DNA from: CAZJYI01 sp964550025 | GTDB lineage: Bacteria > Verrucomicrobiota > Kiritimatiellia > UBA8416 > CAYOBW01 | Direction of reading: 5' to 3' | Assembly: GCA_964550025.1 (NCBI GenBank) | Contig: CAZJYI010000055.1 | Span: 1 to 64,000, forward strand | DNA: 64,000 nucleotides | Shown: positions 45,338 through 54,900 of the stretch, piece by piece | Layout of the letters: every line of letters starts with the position of its first letter | How positions within the stretch are numbered: the first letter of the stretch is position 1 | Notes under the pieces: model-generated | The model's input: the letters and a program-made list of their open reading frames with translations, nothing else | What the model was told of the DNA's origin: nothing | Databases searched by the model: none | Translations under genes and position numbers: made by a program

Positions 45338-46156
45338 ATGAAACGCAAGGCGACAATCTACGCATGCGCAGTCCTCGTCACCTCGTTATCCTCTGCTCAG
45401 ACCACCATCCAGTTCACGGCCATTCACGCACTCCCATCCAACCAGGTTGAGCTGATGTGGGCGAGCGACACGAACCGGTGGTACGCGATTGAGCGGACTG
45501 CTGATCTCACGAACTGGAGTTACGAATTCGATTTCGTCATCCCGGACGACTCCGCCCCCATCGAGAGCAACCACTGGCTGCTGGCAACAGACACCACCCC
45601 CTGCTTCTTCCGTGTCTTCGCCAGTTCCCCCGTGGAACCACAAGATAACGTGTGTACGAATATCGGCAGCCCCTCAAACGACACGCAGATTGTAATCGGC
45701 ACCACCAACATGGACTATGTGATTCAGTATGAAGAAGGCAGCAACGACACGCAGTACGCTAGCACCGGGGAAGATTACGACTGGATCGCGCAATACGGCG
45801 GAACGGGCGAGGATACGCAGACTGCGCGTGGCGGCAGCGCAAGTGATTGGATATTTCAGGATGGTGGAGTAGGAAACGACCTACAGTCCGCGGAGGGAGG
45901 CGACGATAGCGACTGGATAATCCAGCGCGGAGGCGACGGCGATGACGAGATCTCGACCTCGGGAGGCTGGGGCAACGATATCCTTGTCCATCTTGGGGGG
46001 CGGGGTACCGATGTACATTCCATGGACTCAGGCGACGGCGATGACTCTGCCATCATATGCGGAGGTGACGGTGCAGATGACATCAGGTACGACTGGAGTG
46101 TCGAACAACCGGATGGAGCAGTTGCTCAGGAATCCGCGCGAGGCGCGGCTCCCTGA
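45338..46156 (+). CDS. Secreted protein with GGxGxD-rich repeats
   Basis: 272 residues with a signal peptide (KATIYACAVLVTSLSSAQ). Residues 20-115 form a domain with VELMWASDTNRWYAIERTADL and CFFRVF, typical of PVC extracellular proteins. From residue 130 onward are about eight irregular repeats of 14-16 residues of the type DWIxQxGGxGxDxQ, for example DWIAQYGGTGEDTQ and DWIIQRGGDGDDE. They resemble RTX calcium-binding repeats but lack the strict nonapeptide. The 337-bp gap to the divergent kinase gene holds nothing recognisable. Confidence 0.6.
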   Translation: MKRKATIYACAVLVTSLSSAQTTIQFTAIHALPSNQVELMWASDTNRWYAIERTADLTNWSYEFDFVIPDDSAPIESNHWLLATDTTPCFFRVFASSPVEPQDNVCTNIGSPSNDTQIVIGTTNMDYVIQYEEGSNDTQYASTGEDYDWIAQYGGTGEDTQTARGGSASDWIFQDGGVGNDLQSAEGGDDSDWIIQRGGDGDDEISTSGGWGNDILVHLGGRGTDVHSMDSGDGDDSAIICGGDGADDIRYDWSVEQPDGAVAQESARGAAP

Positions 46157-46227
46157 GAAGCTCATCCGAGAACGTTCTGTGAGAGATGATGATTGAGATT
46201 CCAGACAGAAAGGCGTAGCCTCCTCGC

Positions 46228-46482
46228 ATGGGTAAATGGGACAAGTTGCTTGAACGGATCCTGCGGGGCACGAGCGATGCCAGCATTTCATTCGATGATC
46301 TCTGCGGACTGCTTGAGCGCTTGGGATTTGAAAGAAGAACACGCGGTAGTCACAACGTATTCCGCCGACCTGGGGTGATGGAGAAGCCCAACCTGCAGCG
46401 GGCAGGGAACAAGGCAAAGGTCTACCAAGTGCGCCAGGTTCGTGATATCATTCTCAGGTACAAACTTGGAGACGAACTCTGA
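46228..46482 (+). CDS. hicA: HicA-family mRNA interferase toxin
   Basis: 84 residues. SFDDLCGLLERLGFERRTRG is followed by SHNVFRRPG, the double-stranded RNA-binding-like core with the catalytic His in GSH. Toxins of this family cleave mRNA. Its stop overlaps the HicB start (TGATG), the usual order. Base composition here is lower in GC than the flanking operons. Confidence 0.85.
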   Translation: MGKWDKLLERILRGTSDASISFDDLCGLLERLGFERRTRGSHNVFRRPGVMEKPNLQRAGNKAKVYQVRQVRDIILRYKLGDEL

Positions 46483-46694
46483 TGGATAAATACGAAGTCA
46501 TCATTTTCTGGAGTGCAGAGGACGAAGCGTTCGTTGCCGAAGTCCCGGAACTTCCCGGCTGCATGGCACATGGTGCCACGCAGGAAGAAGCACTCGCCAA
46601 TGCCAAAGCGGCCGAGAACCTCTGGCTCGACACCGCCAAGGAATTCGGTGACCCCATCCCCGAGCCCAAAGGCCGGCGGCTCGTCTTCGCATAG
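46482..46694 (+). CDS. hicB: HicB-family antitoxin
   Basis: 70 residues: YEVIIFWSAEDEAFVAEVPE, then LPGCMAHGATQEEALANAKA, the partial RNase H fold of HicB. It has no C-terminal DNA-binding domain, so it is the short form. It should neutralise the HicA encoded directly upstream. Confidence 0.85.
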   Translation: MDKYEVIIFWSAEDEAFVAEVPELPGCMAHGATQEEALANAKAAENLWLDTAKEFGDPIPEPKGRRLVFA

Positions 46695-46805
46695 AATCCA
46701 CAGAACAGGCCAGATGGAGTCTATCCCAATTCCGCTGCGCGCCATTGGGAAGCCTCATCTGCACGTTCTGCAAGAGGAACCGCACAACACAGAAGGAGGG
46801 GAATC

Positions 46806-47123
46806 ATGGACGTCACCATTAACACGACCATTACGCTCGTTCTCGCAGGTGGATGTCTTGGCTTTACTGTCGGGGTACTAAGATTCATCATGGCACATGA
46901 CCAGCGCGTCAGTCATCTCGATGCGAAGCTTAGTTTGCTGCTGAAACACTCTCACCTTCAGTATGATCAAGTCGAAGGTTTTGCAGAGCTCATCAACGAG
47001 GCCCTGAAACGGGGCGACAAGTTTACCGCCATTGGGCTGTATCGAGATTCGACGGGCGCCACACTTGAGGAAGCTCGGAAGCATGTGGCTGATCTGCAAG
47101 CCAAAGGCGATCTCGAAACGTGA
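46806..47123 (+). CDS. Small membrane protein with L7/L12-like C-terminal domain
   Basis: 105 residues. One helix near 8-28 (TITLVLAGGCLGFTVGVLRF) leads to a short coiled segment, then INEALKRGDKFTAIGLYRDS and TGATLEEARKHV, which closely resemble the ribosomal L7/L12 C-terminal fold (KIEAIKLYREQTGLGLKEAK type). Proteins of this type occur outside ribosomes without known function. RBS GGAGGGG precedes the ATG. It follows HicAB by 111 bases. Confidence 0.7.
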   Translation: MDVTINTTITLVLAGGCLGFTVGVLRFIMAHDQRVSHLDAKLSLLLKHSHLQYDQVEGFAELINEALKRGDKFTAIGLYRDSTGATLEEARKHVADLQAKGDLET

Positions 47124-47150
47124 TTGCCAGTGACGGCAGAACCCCCACAA

Positions 47151-47203
47151 GCGCGATTTCGGGTTAGTCGCGCCGCTACGCTCCGCGGCCAACCCGAAGC
47201 GCG
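47151..47203. repeat. Strong GC-rich hairpin after the L7/L12-like gene
   Basis: TTCGGGTTAGTCGCG, a central CCGCTACGCTCCG, then CGGCCAACCCGAA, flanked by CGCG on both sides. It lies 35 bases after the stop of the L7/L12-like gene and could terminate it, although no T-run follows. The GTTAG/CCAAC ends recall attC sites but other hallmarks are lacking. Confidence 0.5.
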
Positions 47204-47232
47204 TGACCTGAATCGTTCGCATCGGAAAATGA

Positions 47233-47358
47233 GATCGGAGGAAGCGGGTCGCTGAAGTGTATCCGAGGAAGCGTGGCGACGAAGTGGATCGACCAAGTGT
47301 GGCCTCCGGTCCTGCCGATCTCTTCCTCGCACACTTCATCGATCCGCTTAACCGCCAC
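47233..47358. repeat. Large imperfect inverted repeat built of GAAGTGGATCG units
   Basis: The 513-bp gap 47124-47636 has no gene. The left arm is GAAGCGGGTCGCTGAAGTGT then CCGAGGAAG. The other strand of the right arm is TAAGCGGATCGATGAAGTGT then GCGAGGAAG. Inside the left arm, the unit GTCGCTGAAGTGTATC is repeated as GGCGACGAAGTGGATC and GACCAAGTGTGGCC. Confidence 0.6.
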
Positions 47359-47636
47359 CCTTACTCGGCTACGCTGGTCGACATACTTACTCGAAACGGA
47401 CGTAGTGGAGCCAACGTCGGCTGACAGAGTAACGTGTTCTCGCCATCAACAGTATCCGGACGGCTCGACCACCGCAATACGGCGGCATGGGTTTTCGTGA
47501 TTCGGACACCTTTATAAAGACTTGAACCCCGCCCCCGCCCGCATGGTATCCTCTTGACCGCTGTCACGCCTATTCGTGTGCGGCAGGAACCGCGTATCAG
47601 AACAGAATCACCTCTCCAACAAGGAGACAGAAACGG

Positions 47637-50600
47637 ATGAATCGCCCAGTGCCGATTGCAAAGAACCCCAGACTGTTGAAACGTACGATCCCTCTCCTCC
47701 TTGCCCTGTGCGTGCCGTTCCTGACGGCCGACGAAGCCGAGGACCAGTTCAATTTCGCAACCGGGTTGTTGATCAAGAATGAACCCGAAATGGCCGCGGA
47801 CGAGTTCAAGGACCTGCTTGCGTCGCACCCGAACTTCGCCAAGGCCGACGTGGCGCTCTATCGCCTCGGGGAGGCGCTCAGCAAGACAGGCGATGATGCC
47901 GGGGCGAAGAAAGCACTGCAGAAGCTCGTCTCGGGCTATCCCGCTTCCGAGAAGCTCCCCCAGGGCACGTTCCGCCTGGCCCAGCTCACGGCGCCGACAG
48001 ACCACGCCGGCGCGGCCAAGCTGTACGGGAGGGTAGCGGAGAAATGGCCGGACAACCCGCTGGCGGAGGCGGCACTGTACTGGAGCGCCGAGGAGCTGTT
48101 CAAGGCAGAGAAGTGGAGCCCGGCGGCGAAAGCCTATGCCACCGTCATGGACAAGCACCCGACCGGCAAGTACGTGGCACATGCGCTCTACTCGCGCGGG
48201 TGGTCCGAATTGAAGGCCGACCGGCTGGAAGCGGCACTGGCCGCGTTCCGCGACTTCCTGGAGAAGTTCCCACGGCACGAGTTCGCCCCCGAATCCAGAC
48301 TGAAGATGGCCGAGACCCTGCGCAAGCTCAAGCGCTACGATGAGGCCGTCGCCGCCTACGACAAGACCATTGTGGGAAGCGGCGCGTTCTCCGCCGATGC
48401 CGCCATTGGGCGGGCCTGGGCGCTGTACGAAAACAAGCAGATGGCCGATGCCGCGAAGGCGTTCGAAAAGGCGGCACAGGCTCTCGGCAACGACGAACGC
48501 GCGGGTGTCTGCCTTTTCAATGCCGGCAACGCGCTGGTGGAGGGCGGGGATTTCGAGGGTGCGGCGGGCCTGTTCGCAAGACTCACCGATGGCTTCTCCG
48601 GGCACGAGCTGGCGCCCACCGCCGGGTACTGGCGCGGATACTGCCTGACCCAGCTCAAGCGGTTTGACGAAGCCGTTCCGGTCCTCGATGGTGTACTCAA
48701 GGGCGGGAAGCTGGAGGAGAAGGCCGTGGAATTGCACCACACCCTGGCCGAGGCCCGCATGGGCGCCGAACAGTACGAAGCCGCTGCCAAGGCCTACGCG
48801 AGCGTCTGCAAGAAGGCGCCGCAGCACGAGCTGGCGGACGAAGCCGCCTACGGACGCATGTTGGCCCTCGGAAAGGCCGGCGACCTGGCGGCCGCCGAAG
48901 CAGCGGGAGACGCCTTCTTCCGCGGTCACGCAAAGAGCGAGATTGCCCCCCTGGCCCGCTTTGCCCTGGCCGAGTATCGTTTCCGCCTGAAGAAGTACGC
49001 CGAAGCCGCGTCGTCGTTCGAGGCCCTCCTGGCGGACAGACCGAAGGAGGAGCTGGTTGACGATGCGCACTACAAGATCGGGTGGTGCGCCATGCACCTC
49101 GACGACGCGAGAAGGTCGGAAAAGCACTTCGCGCTGGCGGCGCGGATGAACGCGAGTCCGCTGGCGCCTGAATCCGCCTTCATGGCCGGCCGGACGTCCG
49201 AGCAGTTCGGCGACACGAAGAAGGCCACTGTGCACTACAACGCCTGCGTCAAGGGATGGCCCGAAACGGAATATGCACAGCGCGCGGGTCTGGCCCTGGC
49301 CTTTCTGGATATCGGCAACAAGCAATTCGAAAAGGCGCTTGCGCGGGCGGACGCCTTTCTGAAAGACCATCCGGACAGCGAGCTGGCGTCCTACGCCCAC
49401 CTCTACCGCGGCGAGGCGTTGCTGGAGCTGGGACGGCTGGACGACTCGCTCGACGCGTACGCGAACGTGCCGACGGAAGGCGGCGGCGCGGCGCTTGACG
49501 CCGCCTACGGGATGGCGTGGGCACACCGCAAGGCCGAACGCCATCAGAAGGCCGCCGACACGTTCCAGCGCGTGGCCGGGTCTTCCTCCGACAAGGCCGT
49601 GGACGCCGCCTTCTGGACCGGCCGTTCGCTGGAGGATGTGGGCAAGCTGGCTGAAGCGGCGGGCCGCTACAAGGCGTTTCTGGCGGATCATGCGGACTCC
49701 CCCCACGCCGACGAGGCGGCCTACCGCCAGGCTCTCTGTCTCCTCAACGACAAGCAACTGGATGAGGCTGGCAAACTCTATGCCGCGTACCTGGAAGAGC
49801 GCCCGCAGTCGGCGCTGATCGACCAGGCGCGCTATGACCTGGCGTGGGTCCACCTGGAGAACAAGGACACGGGCAAGGCAAGGACGATCCTGGAGGATCT
49901 GCTCAAGCAGCATCCGGACAGCAAGCTGGCGGCGGATGTCGCGTTCCGCCTGGGCGAGATGGCGTATGACGAAGAGGACTACGCGGCGGCCGGAAAGTGG
50001 TACGAGTCGGCCCTTGAGCGCGAAGGCATCACCTTTGCGGACAAGGTGCTGTACAAGCTTGGATGGAGCCGGGACAGGCTTGGCGAGAGCGAATCGGCGG
50101 CGGCCACTTTCGCCCGCATCCCGCAGGAACACGCCGCCAGCGAGCTGGCCACGGAAGCCAACTACCACGCGGGGCGCCTGCAGCAGAAGCTGAAACGCCT
50201 GGAGGAGGCCCGCGCGGCCTACGCCAAAGTCGCCTCGGGACCGTTTGCCGAGAAGGCGTTGTTCCAGACGGCCGAGTGCTGGCGCGCCGAAAGCCGTCAC
50301 AAGGAGGCCCTGGAGGCTTACGAGAAGTTGCTGGCCGACTACCCCGAAACCCAGTTCCTCAACCAGGCCAATCTCGGCCGCGGGCACAGTTGCCGCGCCG
50401 TCGGGGCATTCAAGGACGCGCTCGAAGCCTACCGTGCCGTGATAAAGGCAACCGACACAATCGACGCCGCATCCGCGTTGCTCGGCGAGGGCTACACGCA
50501 CTTCGCCCAGGGCAACCACAAGGACGCGGCCAAGGCGTTCCTCAAGGTCGACATCCTTTACGGCTACGAGGAGTTGAAGCCCGAAGCGCTCGCCATGCTG

Positions 50601-50699
50601 GCTGGTACCTGGGAAAAGGCGGGGAACGAGGAGAAGGCGAAGAAGTACCGCAAGGAGCTCCTTTCGCGCTACCCCGACTCGGACTTTGCAAAGGAGTAG
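47637..50699 (+). CDS. Exported TPR-repeat protein
   Basis: 1020 residues. The signal peptide is RTIPLLLALCVPFLTADEA. The rest is a continuous superhelix of TPR-like repeats of 34-38 residues (for example FNFATGLLIKNEPEMAADEF, AAKAYASVCKKAP), often with the Tol-Pal CpoB/YbgF-type YxxGxALxxxGxxxxA pattern. The RBS AAGGAG lies ahead of the ATG. It is the first gene of an operon with ExbB/TolQ, ExbD/TolR and a VWA-DUF4159 protein; it may be the periplasmic scaffold of that system. Confidence 0.88.
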   Translation: MNRPVPIAKNPRLLKRTIPLLLALCVPFLTADEAEDQFNFATGLLIKNEPEMAADEFKDLLASHPNFAKADVALYRLGEALSKTGDDAGAKKALQKLVSGYPASEKLPQGTFRLAQLTAPTDHAGAAKLYGRVAEKWPDNPLAEAALYWSAEELFKAEKWSPAAKAYATVMDKHPTGKYVAHALYSRGWSELKADRLEAALAAFRDFLEKFPRHEFAPESRLKMAETLRKLKRYDEAVAAYDKTIVGSGAFSADAAIGRAWALYENKQMADAAKAFEKAAQALGNDERAGVCLFNAGNALVEGGDFEGAAGLFARLTDGFSGHELAPTAGYWRGYCLTQLKRFDEAVPVLDGVLKGGKLEEKAVELHHTLAEARMGAEQYEAAAKAYASVCKKAPQHELADEAAYGRMLALGKAGDLAAAEAAGDAFFRGHAKSEIAPLARFALAEYRFRLKKYAEAASSFEALLADRPKEELVDDAHYKIGWCAMHLDDARRSEKHFALAARMNASPLAPESAFMAGRTSEQFGDTKKATVHYNACVKGWPETEYAQRAGLALAFLDIGNKQFEKALARADAFLKDHPDSELASYAHLYRGEALLELGRLDDSLDAYANVPTEGGGAALDAAYGMAWAHRKAERHQKAADTFQRVAGSSSDKAVDAAFWTGRSLEDVGKLAEAAGRYKAFLADHADSPHADEAAYRQALCLLNDKQLDEAGKLYAAYLEERPQSALIDQARYDLAWVHLENKDTGKARTILEDLLKQHPDSKLAADVAFRLGEMAYDEEDYAAAGKWYESALEREGITFADKVLYKLGWSRDRLGESESAAATFARIPQEHAASELATEANYHAGRLQQKLKRLEEARAAYAKVASGPFAEKALFQTAECWRAESRHKEALEAYEKLLADYPETQFLNQANLGRGHSCRAVGAFKDALEAYRAVIKATDTIDAASALLGEGYTHFAQGNHKDAAKAFLKVDILYGYEELKPEALAMLAGTWEKAGNEEKAKKYRKELLSRYPDSDFAKE

Positions 50700-50714
50700 A
50701 CTATGACGCGGTGC

Positions 50715-50793
50715 GACACCCGACCAGTGACCAGCGACCAGCGACCAGTGCCATGCGCCATGCGCCACCCGCCACTCGCCACTCGCCACCCGT
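50715..50793. repeat. Microrepeat array at the 5' end of the ExbB gene
   Basis: CCAGTGACCAGCGACCAGCG, then CGCCATGCGCCACCCGCCAC and TCGCCACTCGCCACCCG: two unit classes side by side, GACCAGC and CGCCACT. The 8-base sequence AGACTATG occurs immediately outside both ends (50698-50705 and 50808-50815). Confidence 0.65.
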
Positions 50794-50804
50794 TCTTCCA
50801 GAGG

Positions 50805-51527
50805 ATGAGACTATGGGTCGGCGGTCTGACCCTACTTCTCGCTTCTTCCGCCCACGCCGCGGTGGACTCGGAGCAGATCCAGGAAGTCGTCAACACGACC
50901 GTCACGACGCTGGGGGCGCTGTTCAGGAAGGGCGGCCCGCTGATGTGGCCGATCCTGGCGTGCTCCGTGGTCATGTTTGCCTTCTTTCTCGAACGGCTCT
51001 TCTGCCTGCGGCGCGGCGCCGTCTTCCCGCGCAAGCTGCGCCGCAATACCACCGAGCTTCTGGAAGAGGGCAAGGTCCAGGATGCCTCGCAGCTCTGCGG
51101 CGACAGCCGTTCCCCGTTCGGTCATCTCATGCATTCCTGCCTGATGCGCGCCGATGCCGAGGGGTTCGAGATGGAAGGTGCGCTGGAGGAGGCCGGGGCC
51201 CGCGTGCTCTACGACCTGCGGCGCAACACCCGCCCGCTGGGCGTCATCGCGGACATCGCGCCGCTGCTCGGACTCATGGGAACGGTGACCGGCATGATCA
51301 AGGCCTTTAACGTCGTTGCCAAGGCGGGCGCCCTCGGGCGAGCCGAGCTCCTGGCCGAGGGCATCAGCGAGGCCCTTCTGACCACGGCCTTTGGTCTGCT
51401 CGTCGCCATACCGTCCATGCTCGTGTATCACTACTTCCGCGGCAAGGCCGAGGGGCTGCTGCGCGAGATGGAAAACACCTGTATCGAGATGATGATGGAT
51501 TTGCGCAAGCGAGGATTGGCAGGTTGA
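50805..51527 (+). CDS. ExbB/TolQ/MotA-family proton channel protein
   Basis: 240 residues from the ATG at 50805: a signal-like helix (VGGLTLLLASSAHA), then the family core with three helices, including GGPLMWPILACSVVMFAFFL, LGVIADIAPLLGLMGTVTGM and LLTTAFGLLVAIPSMLVYHY. It forms the proton-driven motor with ExbD. The frame is also open back to an ATG at 50703, but those 34 codons are mostly microrepeat sequence and precede a better signal peptide; the true start is uncertain. It overlaps the ExbD gene (TTGA). Confidence 0.85.
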   Translation: MRLWVGGLTLLLASSAHAAVDSEQIQEVVNTTVTTLGALFRKGGPLMWPILACSVVMFAFFLERLFCLRRGAVFPRKLRRNTTELLEEGKVQDASQLCGDSRSPFGHLMHSCLMRADAEGFEMEGALEEAGARVLYDLRRNTRPLGVIADIAPLLGLMGTVTGMIKAFNVVAKAGALGRAELLAEGISEALLTTAFGLLVAIPSMLVYHYFRGKAEGLLREMENTCIEMMMDLRKRGLAG

Positions 51528-51937
51528 AAGCGCTTTGTCAGGAAGACGAAGGTCACGGGCTGCGTATCGCGCCGCTGGTCGATATCGTGTTCCTTCTGCT
51601 GATCTTCTTCCTCGTCGCCACCACGTTCTACGAGGCCGAGAAGGACATCACGATCCGGCTGGCCGACGCCACCGAGGGAGAGCAGCGCGAAAAGTCGCCC
51701 CGCATCGTGATCATCAACGTCAACGCCTCCGGCGTCGTGGTTGTCAATGAGCGTGTTCTGAACATGGACCAGCTCGAAGAACACCTCGCCGGAGCGCGCA
51801 ACGTAAACCCCGAACTGGTTGCCGTCGTGCGATGCGACAAACGGGCCTACCACGCCGATTTCGTCAAGGTCCTCAACCTGTGCGAGAAGATCGACGTTTC
51901 GCAGGTCGCGGTCGCAACGTTCCAGACGGATGAATGA
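51524..51937 (+). CDS. ExbD/TolR-family protein
   Basis: 137 residues. A short cytoplasmic head is followed by the single helix IAPLVDIVFLLLIFFLVATT with the conserved proton-translocating Asp in PLVDIVF, then a periplasmic domain (VVVVNERVLNMDQLEEHL, VVRCDKRAYHADFVKVL). The start TTG at 51524 overlaps the stop of the ExbB gene. It also overlaps the start of the VWA gene, so the operon is fully coupled. Confidence 0.88.
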   Translation: MKALCQEDEGHGLRIAPLVDIVFLLLIFFLVATTFYEAEKDITIRLADATEGEQREKSPRIVIINVNASGVVVVNERVLNMDQLEEHLAGARNVNPELVAVVRCDKRAYHADFVKVLNLCEKIDVSQVAVATFQTDE

Positions 51938-54900
51938 TGCAAAGGGGAGGCGGGGGAAAGATCGGGAGAGAAGACAACTCGTGACTTCAATCCGGAGAGA
52001 TTCGCGTGTACGAGTAGGTGTAGGAGTACGGGAGGACCCGGCCCACGCGTCCCTACCTGTCCGTACTCGTACACGTACTCTTGCACGCATATCTCCCTTT
52101 CCCGCCCTCCTCGCCCTCCTCGCCGCCGGCACGACGACACTCGCCGCCGGCAAGGTCCTGCACCCCCGGCAGGATACCGCCGATCCCCACTACGCGACCG
52201 TTCGTCTTGATGCCGCCGAGGTGGGAGATCAGCCGTCGTTCAAGGCCTACGTCTTGCCGCCGGGCGCCGAGCGTTCCGAACGCTACCGCGCAAAGGGCGT
52301 CTTCCCGAAACGCAGCGGCGGTTCGTGGCTGCTGCACCTGCGTGGTTGGCCCGGTGGCCTTGCGGGCCCCGCGGATATCCTGGTGGCGGCGCACCAGGAT
52401 GGCAAGACCGTCACGTCACGCTTCCCCGGGGCCATGACGCTTGCACGCCGCCGCATCGATGTGGCGCTCCTGATTGACGACTCCCGCAGCATGCGCAAGA
52501 CCGACCCGGAACGCTTGCGCGTGTCGGCCGCGAACCTCTTTGCGTCCATTGCCGCCACACGCGATGACGTGGCCACGCTCACGGTGATCGGCTTCAGCGG
52601 ACGCGCGCGGCTCCTGCTGCCGCCTACTCCCCCGCGGGAGTCCGGTACCATCACCGAGGCGTTGGGGCAGTTCGAGGCGCTGGGCAGCACGGACATGGAC
52701 GCCGCCTTCTTCATGGCCTGCAGGGTCATGAAAGACCTGCCCGAGTCGCTCAAGATGGCCGTGGTCCTTTCGGACGGGCGCGACGAACCCGGCATCTACC
52801 GCGGCGCGCACGCGTTGTTCCAGACCCGGCGCTGGCCCGCGTTCACGATCGGACTATCGGACCTCGCCGATCACGCCACGTTGAAACGGATCTCCGAGGC
52901 CACGGGTGGACGCTATTTCTTCTCGCCCACCAAGGACGAACTGGCATCCATCTTTCGCGACATCGCCCTGAGCATCCATCGCAGCGTCCACGTCACGGAT
53001 TGGCGGGTAGAGCCGGGCGGCAGGCGGACGATCCCCGTAGACGACTCGATCAGCCGGCTCACCTTCGCGCTGGCTTACGGCAACAAAGGCGCCTCGGTAT
53101 CGCTCAAGCCGCCGGGCGGCACGCCTCTCCCGCTTCCGGCGCCCGGCAACAGGGCTCTGCTCGACGTCCCTTCGCCCCTGCTCGGGACCTGGGAGGCATC
53201 CGCGGGAGAGAAGGGGAACGACACCCTTTTCGTTACCGCCGACAGCGATCTGGAGCTCATACCTTTTCCCATCCTGGAATCCGCGACCGGTGCGGCTCCC
53301 GTCGAGGCGTCCTGCGTGCTTGTGCGCGGAAACGCGCCTGTCCCCGGGGTCGATATTGCCGCGGAGCTCGCCGGCAGGCGAGTGAGGCTGTACGATGACG
53401 GCAAGCACGGTGACACGGCGGCCGACGATGGGATCTACGGTGGCGTCGTTGTTCCGGACACCGTGGCGGGCACGCACACGTGCACGCTTGTGGCCGAGGG
53501 CCGCACCGCCGGCGGCTTTGCTTTCGAACGCCGGGCGAAGCTCGACGTTGACGTGGTCGTTCCCGAGCCGCCACCGTCCTGGGCACATCCGGAAGTTGCC
53601 GTCTTTGCACTTTACCCCGGAGCGTCAGCCGCGCAACACGTTGCCATGGGGGGAGCCGACAAGGCAGAGCTCAGCGTTGCCTTGCCGGCGCTGCCCGACG
53701 GGCTCAAGGCGTCCTGCGCCGAGCCGCCCGTTCGGATCCCCGCCGACGGCAGGGCCGACGTCCGGATTCAGATCGGGGCCGGCGCCGACGTGCGGCCGGG
53801 GACGTATACCGGCAAGACCAGGGTTGGGATCGGCGACAACATGCACGAGACCACGCTGCAGATTGTCGTGATGGCGCCTTCCGTTATCGTGAAGCCTGCG
53901 CGGTACGACTTCGGTGTCATCGAGCCCGGCGCCACGGCCACGGGCCGGATCGAGGTCCAGCTCTCGCCGACCGGCGCCGTCCCCGCCACGGTGAGCCAGA
54001 CAGAACCGGCACGGCTGACGGGACTCCCGGAAGCACTCACGCTGCAGTCGGGAGAAGCACAAGTCTGGACGCCGACCGTGGCTGTACCCACCAACGCGCT
54101 TCCGGGTCCGCGTTCGGCCGAAATCACGCTCGACTGGGGATGGGGTCGCAGACAGATTCCCGTGACCTGGGACGTGCCGACACCGAAGCCGAAGCCTCCG
54201 TCAATGCCGGAAACGGAGCCGACACCGGACCGGGAACCGGAGCACAAACCGGAACGCGACCTCACCCACGACCCCGGTGTGGAGACGGTGGCCAAGGTGC
54301 CGCGGGAGCAGTCGGACGCACAAAGGAAGGACGACGGCAGGATGCCCGTGCCCGGCGTCGTTCCCGAGGAATCCGCGCAGACCGGCAGGACAAACCAAGT
54401 CGCCATCGCTCCGCCCGTGAGACCGGGCATGCGCACCGGGGGCGAGGCGCCCGGTACAACTCCGTCCGCACCCGCCGTTGCGATCGACGGGGACACGACG
54501 CCCGAGGTCCGCGGACCGGCCGGAACGGGCCCGGCGCGCAAGCTGACATCCAAGCCCTGGCCGCTGCACCTGCTCCTGTTGCTCCTGCTCGCCGCACTGC
54601 TCTTTCTTCTCATCTACTGTCTGCTCAAGTACGTGCATGTCCATCCGATGTTGAAGTACTTCATCGTCAGTAGTGCCGTACACGCGCTGCTCTTCCTGCT
54701 GACGATGGACCTCCTGATCGAAACGCGCATCGTCAAGCTGGAAGAGATCGCGCCGGAACTGGCCGTGAAGGTCGAGGCGTTGGAAGAGAGTCTCGGGTTC
54801 GAGATCACACCCGACGGGCCGGAGATCGACGTTGAGGAGACGGAGACCGCCTCCAATCTGGACCGGCATTCCGCGGAGACGGGAAAAAGCGCCGATCACA

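Noticed and set aside
47151..47203. Possible integron attC site after the L7/L12-like gene.
   Set aside because: Only outer GTTAG/CCAAC-like ends fit; inner boxes and the usual extrahelical bases are missing, there is no second site and no integrase.
47176..47358. 60-residue minus-strand ORF across the large hairpin (AVKRIDEVCEEEIGRTGG).
   Set aside because: Entirely within the inverted repeat; no ribosome binding site and no family recognised.
50715..50793. Possible CRISPR array or ordinary tandem satellite.
   Set aside because: Units of seven bases without unique spacers, and several unit classes in a row; no cas genes in the window.
50703..50804. The longer ExbB start at 50703.
   Set aside because: The added residues are encoded by microrepeats and place the signal-like helix after 35 polar residues; a start at 50805 is simpler, though not proven.
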